Positions 12,901 through 22,634 of a stretch of DNA of 64,000 nucleotides are shown piece by piece. Below the pieces are notes generated by a model. That model ran no database searches. It was not told the origin of the DNA and was given only the letters and a program-made list of their open reading frames with translations. The position numbers and the translations under genes are program-made. The first letter of the stretch is position 1. Every line of letters starts with the position of its first letter. The DNA is from Calycina herbarum. Its lineage: Eukaryota > Ascomycota > Leotiomycetes > Helotiales > Pezizellaceae. The stretch is from NCBI GenBank assembly GCA_001414485.1, contig LLEY01000055.1, positions 124,001 to 188,000 on the forward strand. The letters are read 5' to 3'.

Positions 12901-13472
12901 GCGGGCGCCCGCCACCAGGTTGCCTAATGACGCTCAGCACATGTCATTGTTCTACAGGGTCTTGCCGGAAAGAATTCAGGCGGAGGAGGGAGCCCTTGTG
13001 TCACGACTTTGCACGTCTTTTGCTGCTTTGCGAATTAAAGTGGAATTTTATTGGATGATGGGGATTCTTCTACGAACGGTAGGTCCTTAGGTCCTTAGGA
13101 TCGGAGAGGGGGATAGATTGTTGGGGGATCCTTGAGAAAGCAGGTATTAGTGTGATGTAGGTGTGTAGGGGTCTGCCTTAGCCTCTTTCTTTAGCTTCTT
13201 TGGTGGTGTGGATGATGTTCCGATGTGCTTGTTGCTTGATGGGAGATATATATGTAGGTGGTCAGCCTTTTCTGGTTTCCCTTTTTCATTATCCATACAA
13301 CATCGGTTTCTTCTACATCTTGCATCTACAACTCAGATCTCTCATATTACTGCAGAGCAGCAATATTTCTATTATCATCATCAGCAACATCACTTCCACG
13401 AATCTCCTCACGACTTTCATCACTTCACCAACTCTCATCACTCATCTCATCCCAAACATCCTCTCAACAAAT
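9934..13472. other. Long intergenic region without a supported gene
   Basis: About 3.5 kb. Open frames such as 12271-12618 (+) and 12082-12447 (-) are short, overlap each other on opposite strands and show no domain or splice logic. Composition resembles the flanking gene space, not the RIP-mutated DNA further right. Most likely an extended regulatory region or an unrecognised non-coding transcript. Confidence 0.5.
13246..13253 (+). promoter_or_regulatory. Candidate TATA element of the small-protein gene
   Basis: ATATATAT in the context GGGAGATATATATGTAGG, about 225 bp before the ATG at 13473 and followed by a long C/T-rich leader. The layout is typical of a strongly expressed fungal gene with a pyrimidine-rich 5' UTR. 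Inferred from sequence only. Confidence 0.35.
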
Positions 13473-13721
13473 ATGTCAACCTACAACAACGACATGACTA
13501 CCTCACCTTCATCACATTTTGACTCCTACGTCGACGTCGAAGATCTTACCTCCTACGCTCGAATCATGCACGAACACACCCGAAAGCAGATGGAAGCAGC
13601 ATCAAGAAGCGCTCGCAGACGTTCAGGACACAAGGAGGTCACTGGAACTATCTCATCTCAACACAGCATCTCCAGCTCGACAAGCAGTCGCGGAAGTGTT
13701 AGCAGTGCTGGGAGCCGATGA
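13473..13721 (+). CDS. Small Ser-rich protein, 82 aa, function unknown
   Basis: A single-exon frame starting MSTYNNDMTT in an A-rich context (CAACAAATATG). The N-terminal half is ordered and acidic (SYVDVEDLTSYARIMHEHTR), then comes a basic SARRRSGHK patch, then a serine-rich low-complexity tail ending SSRGSVSSAGSR. The same frame stays open upstream to 13200, but that stretch reads as translated leader (many I/T/S from a C/T-rich tract). The arrangement (acidic/amphipathic head, RRR, Ser tail) resembles short conserved Pezizomycotina proteins of unknown role; I cannot name it. The TATA-like element and leader upstream support real transcription. Confidence 0.6.
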   Translation: MSTYNNDMTTSPSSHFDSYVDVEDLTSYARIMHEHTRKQMEAASRSARRRSGHKEVTGTISSQHSISSSTSSRGSVSSAGSR

Positions 13722-15445
13722 GACATTTGGGAGTCGACAAGGACATGAGGATAGGGTGACTTGATATGTTGTCGATATCATGATGTGGAGTTGATGGTGT
13801 GGAAGTGTGAAGGAAGCATCGAATCATATTGTATATATGGGATATTGGGTATGGCGTTTAGATATTGGTATTTGACTTAGCGATTCATCTTGCGCCTTTG
13901 AGCGCTATACCCGAGGAACACGCGACGGGGATTTTTTTGACTTTTGAGAGGGGAAGGGCGGTTTTCAGCATACAGATGTTTTGAAGACCTCTTTTTTGGT
14001 ACCTATTCGTATTTATTTTTGGATATCTTTTATGAATTGATATCTTTTTTGAAGTTTGGGTTTCTCTTTCGATGTTGTGGAGTGAAGTAGTGAAGTGTTC
14101 TGTTTGGTATATCGTGAGGACGGTTTCCACAAAATTCAAAACCAAATTTTTGGGAAGATCACTTCTTAATACCGCAAGCTATTGATAGACTAAAGACGAA
14201 CTACCTTGACACTTGACCTGATCACTGGCCATCTTGCTTCTAACGAATAACACTTACAACCAGAATTCGGTATATACACCACCTCTTTTCACACCCAACT
14301 TCCAACTCCCATTCCCATGCTCGTATTCCATTCCTCCTTCAAAAACTCCACTCAACCCCTAATCTCCCACGCGTCCCAAACCAAGTTTCCAAAAAGCATA
14401 ACCAACTTCATCCCATCTCCCAACCCAACACATCAAACCACTTCATCAATCCCTAACCCTCCCATTATCGCAACCCAATATCGCGACCCAAAGAAGATAT
14501 CACAACCCAAGTATTTTCCCTCATCACATGGTCCCCCAAATTACCCACCCACCCACTCATTTCCTTGAACAATACCCACGTAAACGCACCCAAGTAAACC
14601 CTAATACCCATTTTATCTCCAACCCCCCCCCCCCCCCCACAAGACACAACTTTATCAGTACAAAAACCCCCCGAAAAGTTGGAATGCAAAAGTCCGAAGC
14701 GGACTTTCCCTTCCAAGTTTTCTGTCACCTGCATACTCCACCACATGGGGGGCGGGCCTAAACAGAACCTATAAAAAATCACTAAATACGCGCATCTCAA
14801 AACCCCTAGTTGAAAGAAACTTTCTCTCGAAGTCACTAGCTCCTTGTATATTTCCAAACCACCCCTCATACCCCCAAGGACCCCCCAGTGAAAAGTTGGA
14901 TAAACTAGCATTGTACTAAGAAGTAAACTATTGGGACGATTTTGAGAGCCGGTGGGGAGCCGCATTTTGGTCCCCTTCAGCAGGGGTCGGAGATCGTGGG
15001 TTTTGGTGTTGGATCTGAATTCTTGGGGTTTTGGGGCACGCCGCACGTGTAGTGATGGTCCGGCGGCGGATTTTAGTACGCGAGTACAGTCATGCGACCT
15101 TGATAAACTTTGCTGTTAGGATTAATTGGCAAATTCTTGGTTGATTCTTGCGATTTTCTCTTGGGCCTGGAGAAGTTGGAAGGTGGTAGGCGCACGAAAC
15201 CCCGCCGTAGCGCGTGAATTCTTGGGTTTTCGGGGTTTTCGGCGTGCGGAGGGGAGCTCCGGGAGGGGTACTGTACACGTATTGGGCTAGGTTTATGGTG
15301 CGAGGTAAGTAGTTGATGAAATGAACACTAAGTCAAAATACAAAGACCTGGTCACTTGTTAATCTCGGTAGTAAATATAAATAATGGGGGTGCGATTACA
15401 AAGTTGTTTTAACAACACTTCATCCTATTTACGTACTCATTACCC
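13722..15445. other. Intergenic, C-rich low-complexity DNA
   Basis: No supported gene. Around 14,300-14,650 the plus strand is strongly C/A-rich, including an uninterrupted run of 16 C at 14623-14638. A short palindrome AAGTCCGAAGCGGACTT lies near 14690-14706. Two related G-rich pieces containing TGAATTCTTGGG followed by GGGGTTTTGGGG-like or GGGGTTTTCGGCG sequence occur near 15016 and 15216. The 193-residue minus-strand open frame at 14465-15046 follows from this base bias. Confidence 0.5.
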
Positions 15446-16826
15446 TTACAGCTTCCCAGCCTTCTCATAGATTTCCTTCTCCCACAACCCATACAAACTA
15501 TTCATCGTCGCATCCCCAGGAGGCAAAACCTGACTCCCCATAATCCCACTCTTCCCACCCACCCGATCAACAAACCAAAGTAAGTTTGGATATCCTCCCC
15601 AATTCATTGACCCTGCCCTCCTTCCTCCAGGAATAGCACCAAGGAATATCATTCCCCCAAGTCCATAAGTAACCCCAACCGCCGGATCGAAACTCCCAAA
15701 CGCAGCATTCATCAAGGGATTCTCGAAGGTTTTTTGTATGACCTTTTTAGCTGACTCCCCTAGGTGATCGGTTTGGAACATGAAGTCGATTGTTTCTGTT
15801 TTGAGAAGTTTCCCGTCCGAGGCACAGAGACTGTGTAGCAATTTTTGGAAATCTGCAGGAGGGCCGTAGGAGCCTGCACCGCCGGTGTTGAAGGACATTT
15901 CTTTGTTGAAACCTGGGTCAGAGGTGTATTCTACGATTCCTTCTGGGTCAGAGCGAATACTCATGTCGGCCAATTTCTTCAAAGCAACTGGGTCTTTGGT
16001 GATGTCGTATGTTATGCTTGTTACTCCTAGGGGAATCCAGATATTTTGCTTGGTGTACTCGTCCAGTGTTTGGTTTGTGAGTCTTTCGACCATGAGACCT
16101 GCCCAGTCTAGTCCACAACCATACTCCCACCTCGTGCCTGGTTCGTATGTGAGGGGTCCTTTGTACACTCTTTCAAATGAGTCTGTGCTTGAGATCCATA
16201 AAGTAGCAGAGTAATCATCGACTACCTTACGATATTTTGCGAGCAAAGGGCCTGGAATATCATCAGTACCGGACTAACAAAATGAATATGGAAAGGTGCT
16301 TACTGAAAATGGCATATGATAATCCAGCAGAGTGAGAAAGCAGCATTCTAATCAAAACCAAAATTAGCAAAACCCTAAAGCTTTACCAAAGACTTAGTAC
16401 ACACCTAAGAGTAATAGCCGTAGTGTTCTCCACCAAGATAGGTTTCTCGGTTCCCTCCTCAAATCCCTTCAATATCTGCACTCCCTTGAGTTCATGCAAA
16501 ATCTCACTAACATCATCATCAATACCAATCTTCCCCTGTTCAACTTGCTGCATTGCAGCGACCGTAGTAGCTATCTTTGTACAGCTGGCCAACCACATTG
16601 GAGTATCAAGGGTCATAGGATCTGGTTCTGACAAATCTTTGAGAGATCGTCTTCCGAATGCTTTCTCATACTTGTATTTTCCTGGGAAGAATTCTCAGCA
16701 ACTTTGTATCACTCAGTGAGAGAAGAGAATCATACCCTCAGCATCCCCACCAGCAAACACAACACCAGGAACCTTTCTCTCTTCGCACAACTTCTCTATC
16801 TTCGTATCAAAAGCTAGGGATGCCAT
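15446..16826 (-). CDS. Class C beta-lactamase-related serine hydrolase
   Basis: Four exons on the minus strand: 16826-16736, 16681-16405, 16347-16304 (only 44 nt) and 16251-15446, about 405 aa. After splicing the catalytic order of the family is clear: SxxK as S63-C-T-K66 in MWLASCTKIA, then ITLRMLLSHSAGLSYAIF across two introns, and the Tyr motif around Y181 (TRWEYGCGLDWAGLMVERL). The C-terminal part has GLGGMIFLGAIPGGRRAGSM and NLLWFVDRVGGKSGIMGSQV. This fold includes EstB esterases and transesterases of polyketide pathways such as LovD; the acyl substrate cannot be predicted. No signal peptide is seen, so it is probably intracellular. There is no biosynthetic gene beside it. Confidence 0.88.
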
Positions 16827-17340
16827 TTTGTGTTTTTGCGCAAATCTCTGTCGGTTTTTTTTTGTAACTTCGATTTCGCCCGAGGAACACCTTCCATTAT
16901 ATAAGAATAGGATCAAGAAACTTCCTAATATCAGTACGGGCGTCGAAATCCTCGGCTCCCAACGGATCCCACAGGATCCATAGTTATTTAGTCTATATGG
17001 GGTTGAAAGCGGGTATTGATACTGTAGGCTACCTCGCTTCCCCACATAGGCGGAGTGACCTAAAGGTGGTGGCCAGCTCGGATCTCCCCCTTGTTGCTCC
17101 GACTGTAACTCCACCTATTCAATGTGCATTCTATTGGTTCAGAAAGTTATTTTACAGCCAAAATCCATGGAGCTATAATCGGATTACAGGTGGAACGGCA
17201 AAGGGGGAGGGGGAGATCCGGGCTGGAAAGCACCTTTACGTGTAACTCAACAAAAAGAAACTCAAACTCGTTTGAACAACATCCAAACGCTGGCCTGGAA
17301 CATGGGCGGGGTAAACTGCGAAGTATCCCCGAATAAAAAA

Positions 17341-17611
17341 AGCAAGTACCGAGGTCTCCTGGTAGACACGGAAAGTGGCACCATTACTTGCGACTCTACT
17401 AAAAACGCAACGTGAAACCACAACAACAACTGATTGGAAAAATAGAACAAAAAAATCACTAGATGCGCTAGGGGCTAATTAACTATTCTCTTAAGTTTCA
17501 GAATTTTTTATGGTTGGGTCGAGTTATGTACGTTAGTACTTCTGAAAGCATGAAGTAATGGTGCTACTTTCCGTGACCACCGGGATCACATTTCGAGCAA
17601 GTACCGAGGTA
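17341..17611. repeat. Foldback/MITE-like inverted repeat
   Basis: Arms CACGGAAAGTGGCACCATTA at about 17369 and its reverse complement with one mismatch at about 17553-17575 enclose about 160 bp. Similarity continues outward (CCTGGTAGA against CCGGTGGT). The 15-mer AGCAAGTACCGAGGT flanks both sides (17341-17355 and 17597-17611). It has no coding capacity. The long flanking direct repeat could be part of the element instead of a target duplication. Confidence 0.55.
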
Positions 17612-17632
17612 TCACATTCCGTATCTCTTTTA

Positions 17633-17721
17633 CTCTCCCCCCTTAAGTAAATGTAGGATGCACAGACATTTCGTATGGCACAGCGGCCGTGCGCTTACAT
17701 TTACTTAAGGGGGGGGGAGAG
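17633..17721. mobile_element. 89-bp Stowaway/mariner-like MITE
   Basis: Inverted termini CTCTCCCCCCTTAAGTAAAT (left) and the reverse complement on the right, differing only in the length of the C/G run (6 against 9). Both ends are bordered by TA (17631-17632 and 17722-17723), the target duplication of Tc1/mariner elements, and the CTC-CCCC terminus recalls Stowaway MITEs. It is too short to encode a protein and must have been moved by a transposase encoded elsewhere. Confidence 0.72.
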
Positions 17722-18486
17722 TAGGGTTCGAAGAAATTGGAAATCCAAGACTCGCTTACTATATTATCGACAATGTGTATAATCGGGTATGAATTCCATC
17801 GCCAGACAAGACCAACAACTTGACAAGTAATCTCACTGAGATGTAAGCTGAATCGGCTTCGTGACAAGACAGAAAATGAATAAACAACTTTTAGCTTATG
17901 CCCAGCGGTTTCGATGGTGATATGAAGGAGTTTGTGTCTCGATCATTGTTGCCGAGTATAAGATCACCAAGCAGAGAAAGAGACGATGATTGAACAATGA
18001 GCGGGGTAAACGGTAGCTCAGCAATTATCTCAACAATAAAAAACACCCAATCCAGTTGCATACGATAAATAAAACCGTTATGAGCTTAAAAGAAGATGCA
18101 ACCTTGACACACAGAAAATGGAAGGAGCAAAGTATGACTTCAAAACTGCATGCCCTGAATATCCACCCGAATACGAAGAAGAGCAAATTATTTGAGTAAA
18201 AACATGTTCAAAACTTGACAGATATATCCTCAATGGATTACTCTTTCGAATTCGAGTTCGTATTCTTACTCGCAGAATGGAACTTGAAATTGCCATTCTG
18301 TTGACGAAAGAATGTGTTTTGAATAGGCTACGGTGAGGAAAGCTATGGTACGGCGTAGTACAGAAGTTTGAAAGGCTGCAAAGCCCGGAGGATACATAGT
18401 TTGGTAATTGCCGTGAGGGTATTGAGCATTGTCTGTGGTCCTGTCTCGTGGTGGGCATTACTCCTTTGAATCACCACGGACGTGAT

Positions 18487-18535
18487 TGTTCCAAAACACC
18501 TGGGTTAAAAGTCCCAAATTGTTCCAAGTGAGTAG
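18487..18535 (-). repeat. Partial copy of dispersed TTGTTCCA/TGGAACAA repeat
   Basis: On the minus strand it reads GGAACAATTTGGGAC...AACCCAGGTGTTTTGGAACAATCACG, matching the second half of the copy at 29722-29808 almost base for base. Confidence 0.55.
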
Positions 18536-18911
18536 GATGATTTGAGTTGAGTAGGCAGGCACGATCCTGATGAGCCTGTGTAGCATGCAAAACGAGGTTT
18601 CGGTGTTACCTGTGACGTTTGAAGATTTGTTTTAGCGGTGGTGGTGGTGCAACAACGATTGAGAGTAGTGCAACGGGAAGACCTAGTCTTGCTCTTACCA
18701 TCTTTACGTCTCCCTCTTATAAACACCACAGATGAGGGAAGGAACGACCTGGACATGCCTCGCAGAGAGATGCCGACCCATCTGCAGCACAGTCTGCTCG
18801 GGACTTAACAGTCCAAATTGGCGGGATGAGAAAGACGGCCAGGGTTCGAAGGCTATGTGTGGAAAAAGCGAAAAGTGTACAAAGTCCAACAATGACAGGT
18901 GAACCAAGAAC

Positions 18912-18962
18912 CAGAATTAGAATCAGAATTAGAATCAGAATCAGAATCAGAATCAGAATCAG
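18912..18962 (+). repeat. Microsatellite (AGAATC)n
   Basis: About eight hexanucleotide units alternating AGAATT/AGAATC, slightly degenerate at the left end. Confidence 0.85.
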
Positions 18963-19374
18963 GTTGGGAGAAAAGAAATGGTAAGTAAGGAAGAGTAGCA
19001 AGCACACCATCGCTGCAATATATTGTACCAATCGCTTCCAACCACCGTGTCCCCCACTCTCATTTCCTGGTTGACTTCGTCGTCTTCTACTCTGAATGGC
19101 CTCGTCAAACTGTCTCTATCACTCTTCATATATATCACAGCCTTGTGGTGATGTTGTTGTAAAGACAAGCTCCTTCTCCATTGAAACGTCCCGACGCCCT
19201 GCGGATCAATTTACATGCCGAATTCCCGGCCGCGCTTTGTCAGAAATCTTATCTCTTATCAGTAAGGATGAAGCTCTCCAGGCTTCCCTCTTTCCTTCCT
19301 CACTTTCTGGGTTATTTTCTCCCAAACTTGGGATTTATTTGATAATCTAATACCAAGTCTAGAATCTCGAAAAT

Positions 19375-21390
19375 ATGGCCGACTTTTACTATGTTTCCCG
19401 AGTGGAAGCAACAGAAGAGCTCTCCCAAAGTGGCAAACCACCATTGGACTTTAGCCACCACTTCTCGCGCGTAGTTAAACAGCGCCATGCTAGTAGTATC
19501 AAAGACTTCTACAAGTATTTCCAAATCCCGGGTATTGGGAATCTAGCTGGCGGTAAGCTTATCCAAATCTAATTCCAACCAACAATCCATATAATATCAT
19601 CCTGCATTACCAACCAATTCGATTCCCGAGACACTTGCTAACGCATTGCAGGACTTCCCAACGCTGGATTCTTCCCATACGATACCCTCGAAGCTCAAAT
19701 TGCCCAACCAAAACGCTTCGAGCCTACCCCCAACGATCCGAATGACCCCTCCAAGCTTGCGAAGAAGTTGGCCGGCACCTCGCTGAGCAAGAATAATGAG
19801 GCGACTGCAGCTTCACATCTGACAGTCCCACACGCATCTTCGATCGGCAATCCGCTGCAGAAGATCGATTTAACAACTGCTTTACAGTATGGACAGGCAC
19901 AAGGATACCCACCACTTTACTCCTTCCTCAGACAATTCTCGCGCGAGAATCTACACCCGAATGTGCCATATGCCGGCGGGCTGGAGATTATCCTCAGCAA
20001 TGGCAATACAGATGGATTTGCAAAGACGATCGATGCTCTGAGCAACATCTGGGACGAGGACCGCGATTGGATTCGCGAAAGAGAGGGAGTCCTCGTGGAG
20101 GAATTTGCCTATATGAATGCAGTCCAGACTTGCCGACCAAGAGGATTGAACATTGTACCTGTGAAGCTCGATTTAGAGGGCATGACACCATATGGGAAAG
20201 GTGGATTGGAAGACGTTCTTGAGAATTGGGATCTTTCAAAGGGCAAAAGACCACATTTGATGTATACCGTTACGTGAGTACTTCTAATATTGATAAATGG
20301 GGGTTTACTAATCATCACCAGAATCGGTCAAAATCCTACGAGTGGAACACTTTCTATACAAAGACGCAAAGAACTTTATGCTATTTGTAGCAAGTATGAT
20401 GTTATGATTATTGAAGATGATCCATATTGGTATCTTCAATTCCCATCTGCAATTGGGAAGGAAGCCGAAGCTCGTGGTACCAAGGTGGCACCAAAGCAAG
20501 AGCCACACAAGTTTGAAAAATCAACCGGATATGAGTATCTTGACAGTCTTGTCCCTTCATACTTAAACTTTGATTACGATGGCCGAGTCATTCGTCTCGA
20601 CACATTTTCCAAAACCGTTGCTCCTGGTTGTCGATTAGGTTGGATCACAGCACAACCAGCGATCATCGAACGTATCCTTCGAATCACCGAATCATCTACC
20701 CAGCAGCCATCTGGATTTGTTCAATCAATGGTCGCAGAGCTCCTCATGGGGCCCCAACCAGCAGCTGGGGAATTCGCAAAGAAGTCGAAGGCCGAACAGC
20801 TAGTCTTCACAGGTTGGCAAACTGACGGATGGGTCCGCTGGCTCGAAGGCCTACGAGGCGCCTACGAACGAAGAATGAACAGAATGAGCACCATCCTCGA
20901 AGCCGGCCGCTACCAACTAAAACAAGGAACCTTCTACCAACAAACAAAATCCGGCACACCCATCAAAGGCGAAGAAAGTGACTGGGCCGTCATCTCCAAA
21001 ACCAAAATGTATTCCTTCGATTGGCCACGAGCCGGAATGTTCATCTGGATCCACATGCACTTCGAAACCCACCCTCTCTGGAATAAAGTCCCAGGACCAA
21101 AACTCGCGGAAGCAGTCTGGATTTTCCTTACGAGAAAACCGTATTTGACACTTGCTTGTCCGGGGGCGGTGTTCAGTCCTACGCCTGAGATTTTAGCGGA
21201 GAAGGGATGGCAATATTTTAGGCTGTGCTTTGCGGCTGTGGAGGAGGTGGATATTGAGCGTTGTTCGAATGGCTTTGCAAATGGGGTGAAAGAATTCTGG
21301 TCTATCAAGGATGTTGGTGATTTGCCTAGTATTGGGGAGGGGGTTGAGGGGGAGGAGGTCTTGAATATGGGGATGAATTGGGCTTGCTAG
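19375..21390 (+). CDS. PLP-dependent aminotransferase, aromatic/kynurenine type (ARO8-like)
   Basis: Three exons: 19375-19552, 19652-20273 and 20322-21390, about 622 aa. Both introns have clear CTAAC/CTAAT branch points and AG acceptors. It is a fold-type I class I/II aminotransferase: NPTSGT around residue 271 (substrate/PLP loop), MIIEDDPYWYLQF (PLP-ring Asp and Tyr), and the Schiff-base lysine at about residue 364 in DTFSKTVAPGCRLGWITAQP, followed by the C-terminal Arg in GWQYFRLCFAAVEEVDIER. The N-terminal DFSHHFSRVVKQRHASSIKD and the long insert between the PLP Asp and Lys are typical of fungal Aro8/2-aminoadipate-like enzymes. Probable role: transamination in aromatic amino acid, kynurenine or 2-aminoadipate metabolism. 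The exact substrate is open. Confidence 0.9.
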
Positions 21391-21611
21391 GCGATCAACT
21401 ATCTACCTGGTGGGAGAAGAATTGGTTCGCAATTTGCTGGGGTACCGTGATGTTTTCGATATTTCAGCGAGCGGTGGGGGATGTCTTTGCAATTTTCAAA
21501 GGAGTTCCTTGGGAATTACGGGGGAGAAATTTAACGATGCGTTGAGCTAGAAATGAAGTACACGAATTCTCATAAAATATTCTCGGAGTAGAGTCCAATT
21601 TAAATTCCCCA

Positions 21612-21930
21612 GTAAGCCAACAAAATATGCGTTACTCGTGACTTATTTTTGGCCCCTAAACCATGACCCAGTGAGCTAACAAATAGGGAGTAAGCTACCA
21701 AAAATTAGTCGCGGGTAAGCCATCAATTAAGTAAGCGACCAAACATAATTACCGAGTAAGCCATCAAATAGCATTTAAGCTGGTACTAAGTTTGGGATAA
21801 CGACATCATCATCCCCGCCCAACAGTCCTCTCCGATGATCGGACTCAATTATTTCAGGACGCTGGAGGATAGATACCCTTACCCTCTGTTTGTCAACCTC
21901 TTTTTGAGAGTAAGCCACCAGTAAGCCACC
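21612..21930 (+). repeat. Degenerate repeated decamer GTAAGCCANC
   Basis: Copies at 21612, 21671 (GTGAGCTAAC), 21690, 21715, 21731, 21756, 21910 and 21921. Each is followed by A-rich sequence. Spacing in the dense part is 19, 25, 16 and 25 bp. The function is unknown; it may be the sub-terminal repeat zone of a degraded transposon. Confidence 0.6.
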
Positions 21931-22180
21931 GGTCCAGTCGAAACAGCAACTCACGTGCCAGATACCCCTCTATTGGGGGCCAAAAAGGAGGGTCAATTCT
22001 TCTCCACAAGACTCTCCGACAGACTTTGTTCAAATAACGAAATTTGAGGATTGCGCGTGGGATGATAAATAAGGTGGACGGACGTTTACAAACACTTGAT
22101 CACATATTGGCAGACCTATCGCAAGTTTTGTGTCAATATAGGTGGTGAGAAAAGTTCTCACTGAAAAGTGTTTTTATCAG

Positions 22181-22405
22181 TTTTGTTGCATGTCGCAACT
22201 TTTCAAATGTCTCGGTTGTTTTGCATTATTTTAAAAGTTAAGAGGAGAGATCAGATTTTATTGTTCAGTGAGAGTGGATGGAAGTAAGAGGTGCTTTTAT
22301 AAATTATAAGTTTTTGTTGCACCTTTTCAAATGTCTCGGTTGTTTTAAATTGTTTTAAAAGTTAGAGGAGAGATCAGATTGTATTGTGTAGTAAGAGGCG
22401 GGTTA
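22181..22405 (+). repeat. Imperfect tandem duplication, ~124-bp period
   Basis: The block TTTTCAAATGTCTCGGTTG ... GAGGAGAGATCAGATT occurs at 22200 and again at 22324 with small indels and substitutions. Confidence 0.8.
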
Positions 22406-22634
22406 AGTGAAAGCTGCTAGATAGTCTTGTTATTTAACGTGAATTCTCCAATTCATACTTATCAAGTTATTCTGTCAATACGTGAGGGGATTCTTAATAT
22501 TCAATTCATACCATTTTTACTAAATTACATAAACGCCATCATAACACCCAAAGTCTACAAATTTCCCAAAACTCTAATAACTCTAATGGATAATTTAAAA
22601 TACTACCCCGGAATGCATTCATTTTTCTTGCACT

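Larger units (their letters stand above)
16827..19374. other. Intergenic region with small non-autonomous repeats
   Basis: No supported protein gene in 2.5 kb. It holds a foldback repeat, a Stowaway-like MITE, one partial copy of the dispersed TTGTTCCA family and a hexanucleotide microsatellite, each listed separately. Open frames such as 18078-18458 (-) lack domains. Confidence 0.55.
21391..22634. other. Intergenic region with short degenerate repeats
   Basis: It contains at least seven copies of GTRAGCYANC-like decamers between 21612 and 21930 and a tandem duplication at 22181-22400, listed separately. No gene is supported. Confidence 0.55.

Noticed and set aside
14465..15046. 193-residue minus-strand open frame
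   Set aside because: It results from the C-rich plus strand, has no domain, no splice logic and no codon pattern of a gene.
18078..18458. 126-residue minus-strand open frame
   Set aside because: No recognisable domain. An alternate frame reads Q/Y-rich, but neither frame has a convincing start or intron structure.
18840..18860. GGGTTCGAAGGC resembling a tRNA T-loop
   Set aside because: No A-box or acceptor stem at proper distance on either strand.
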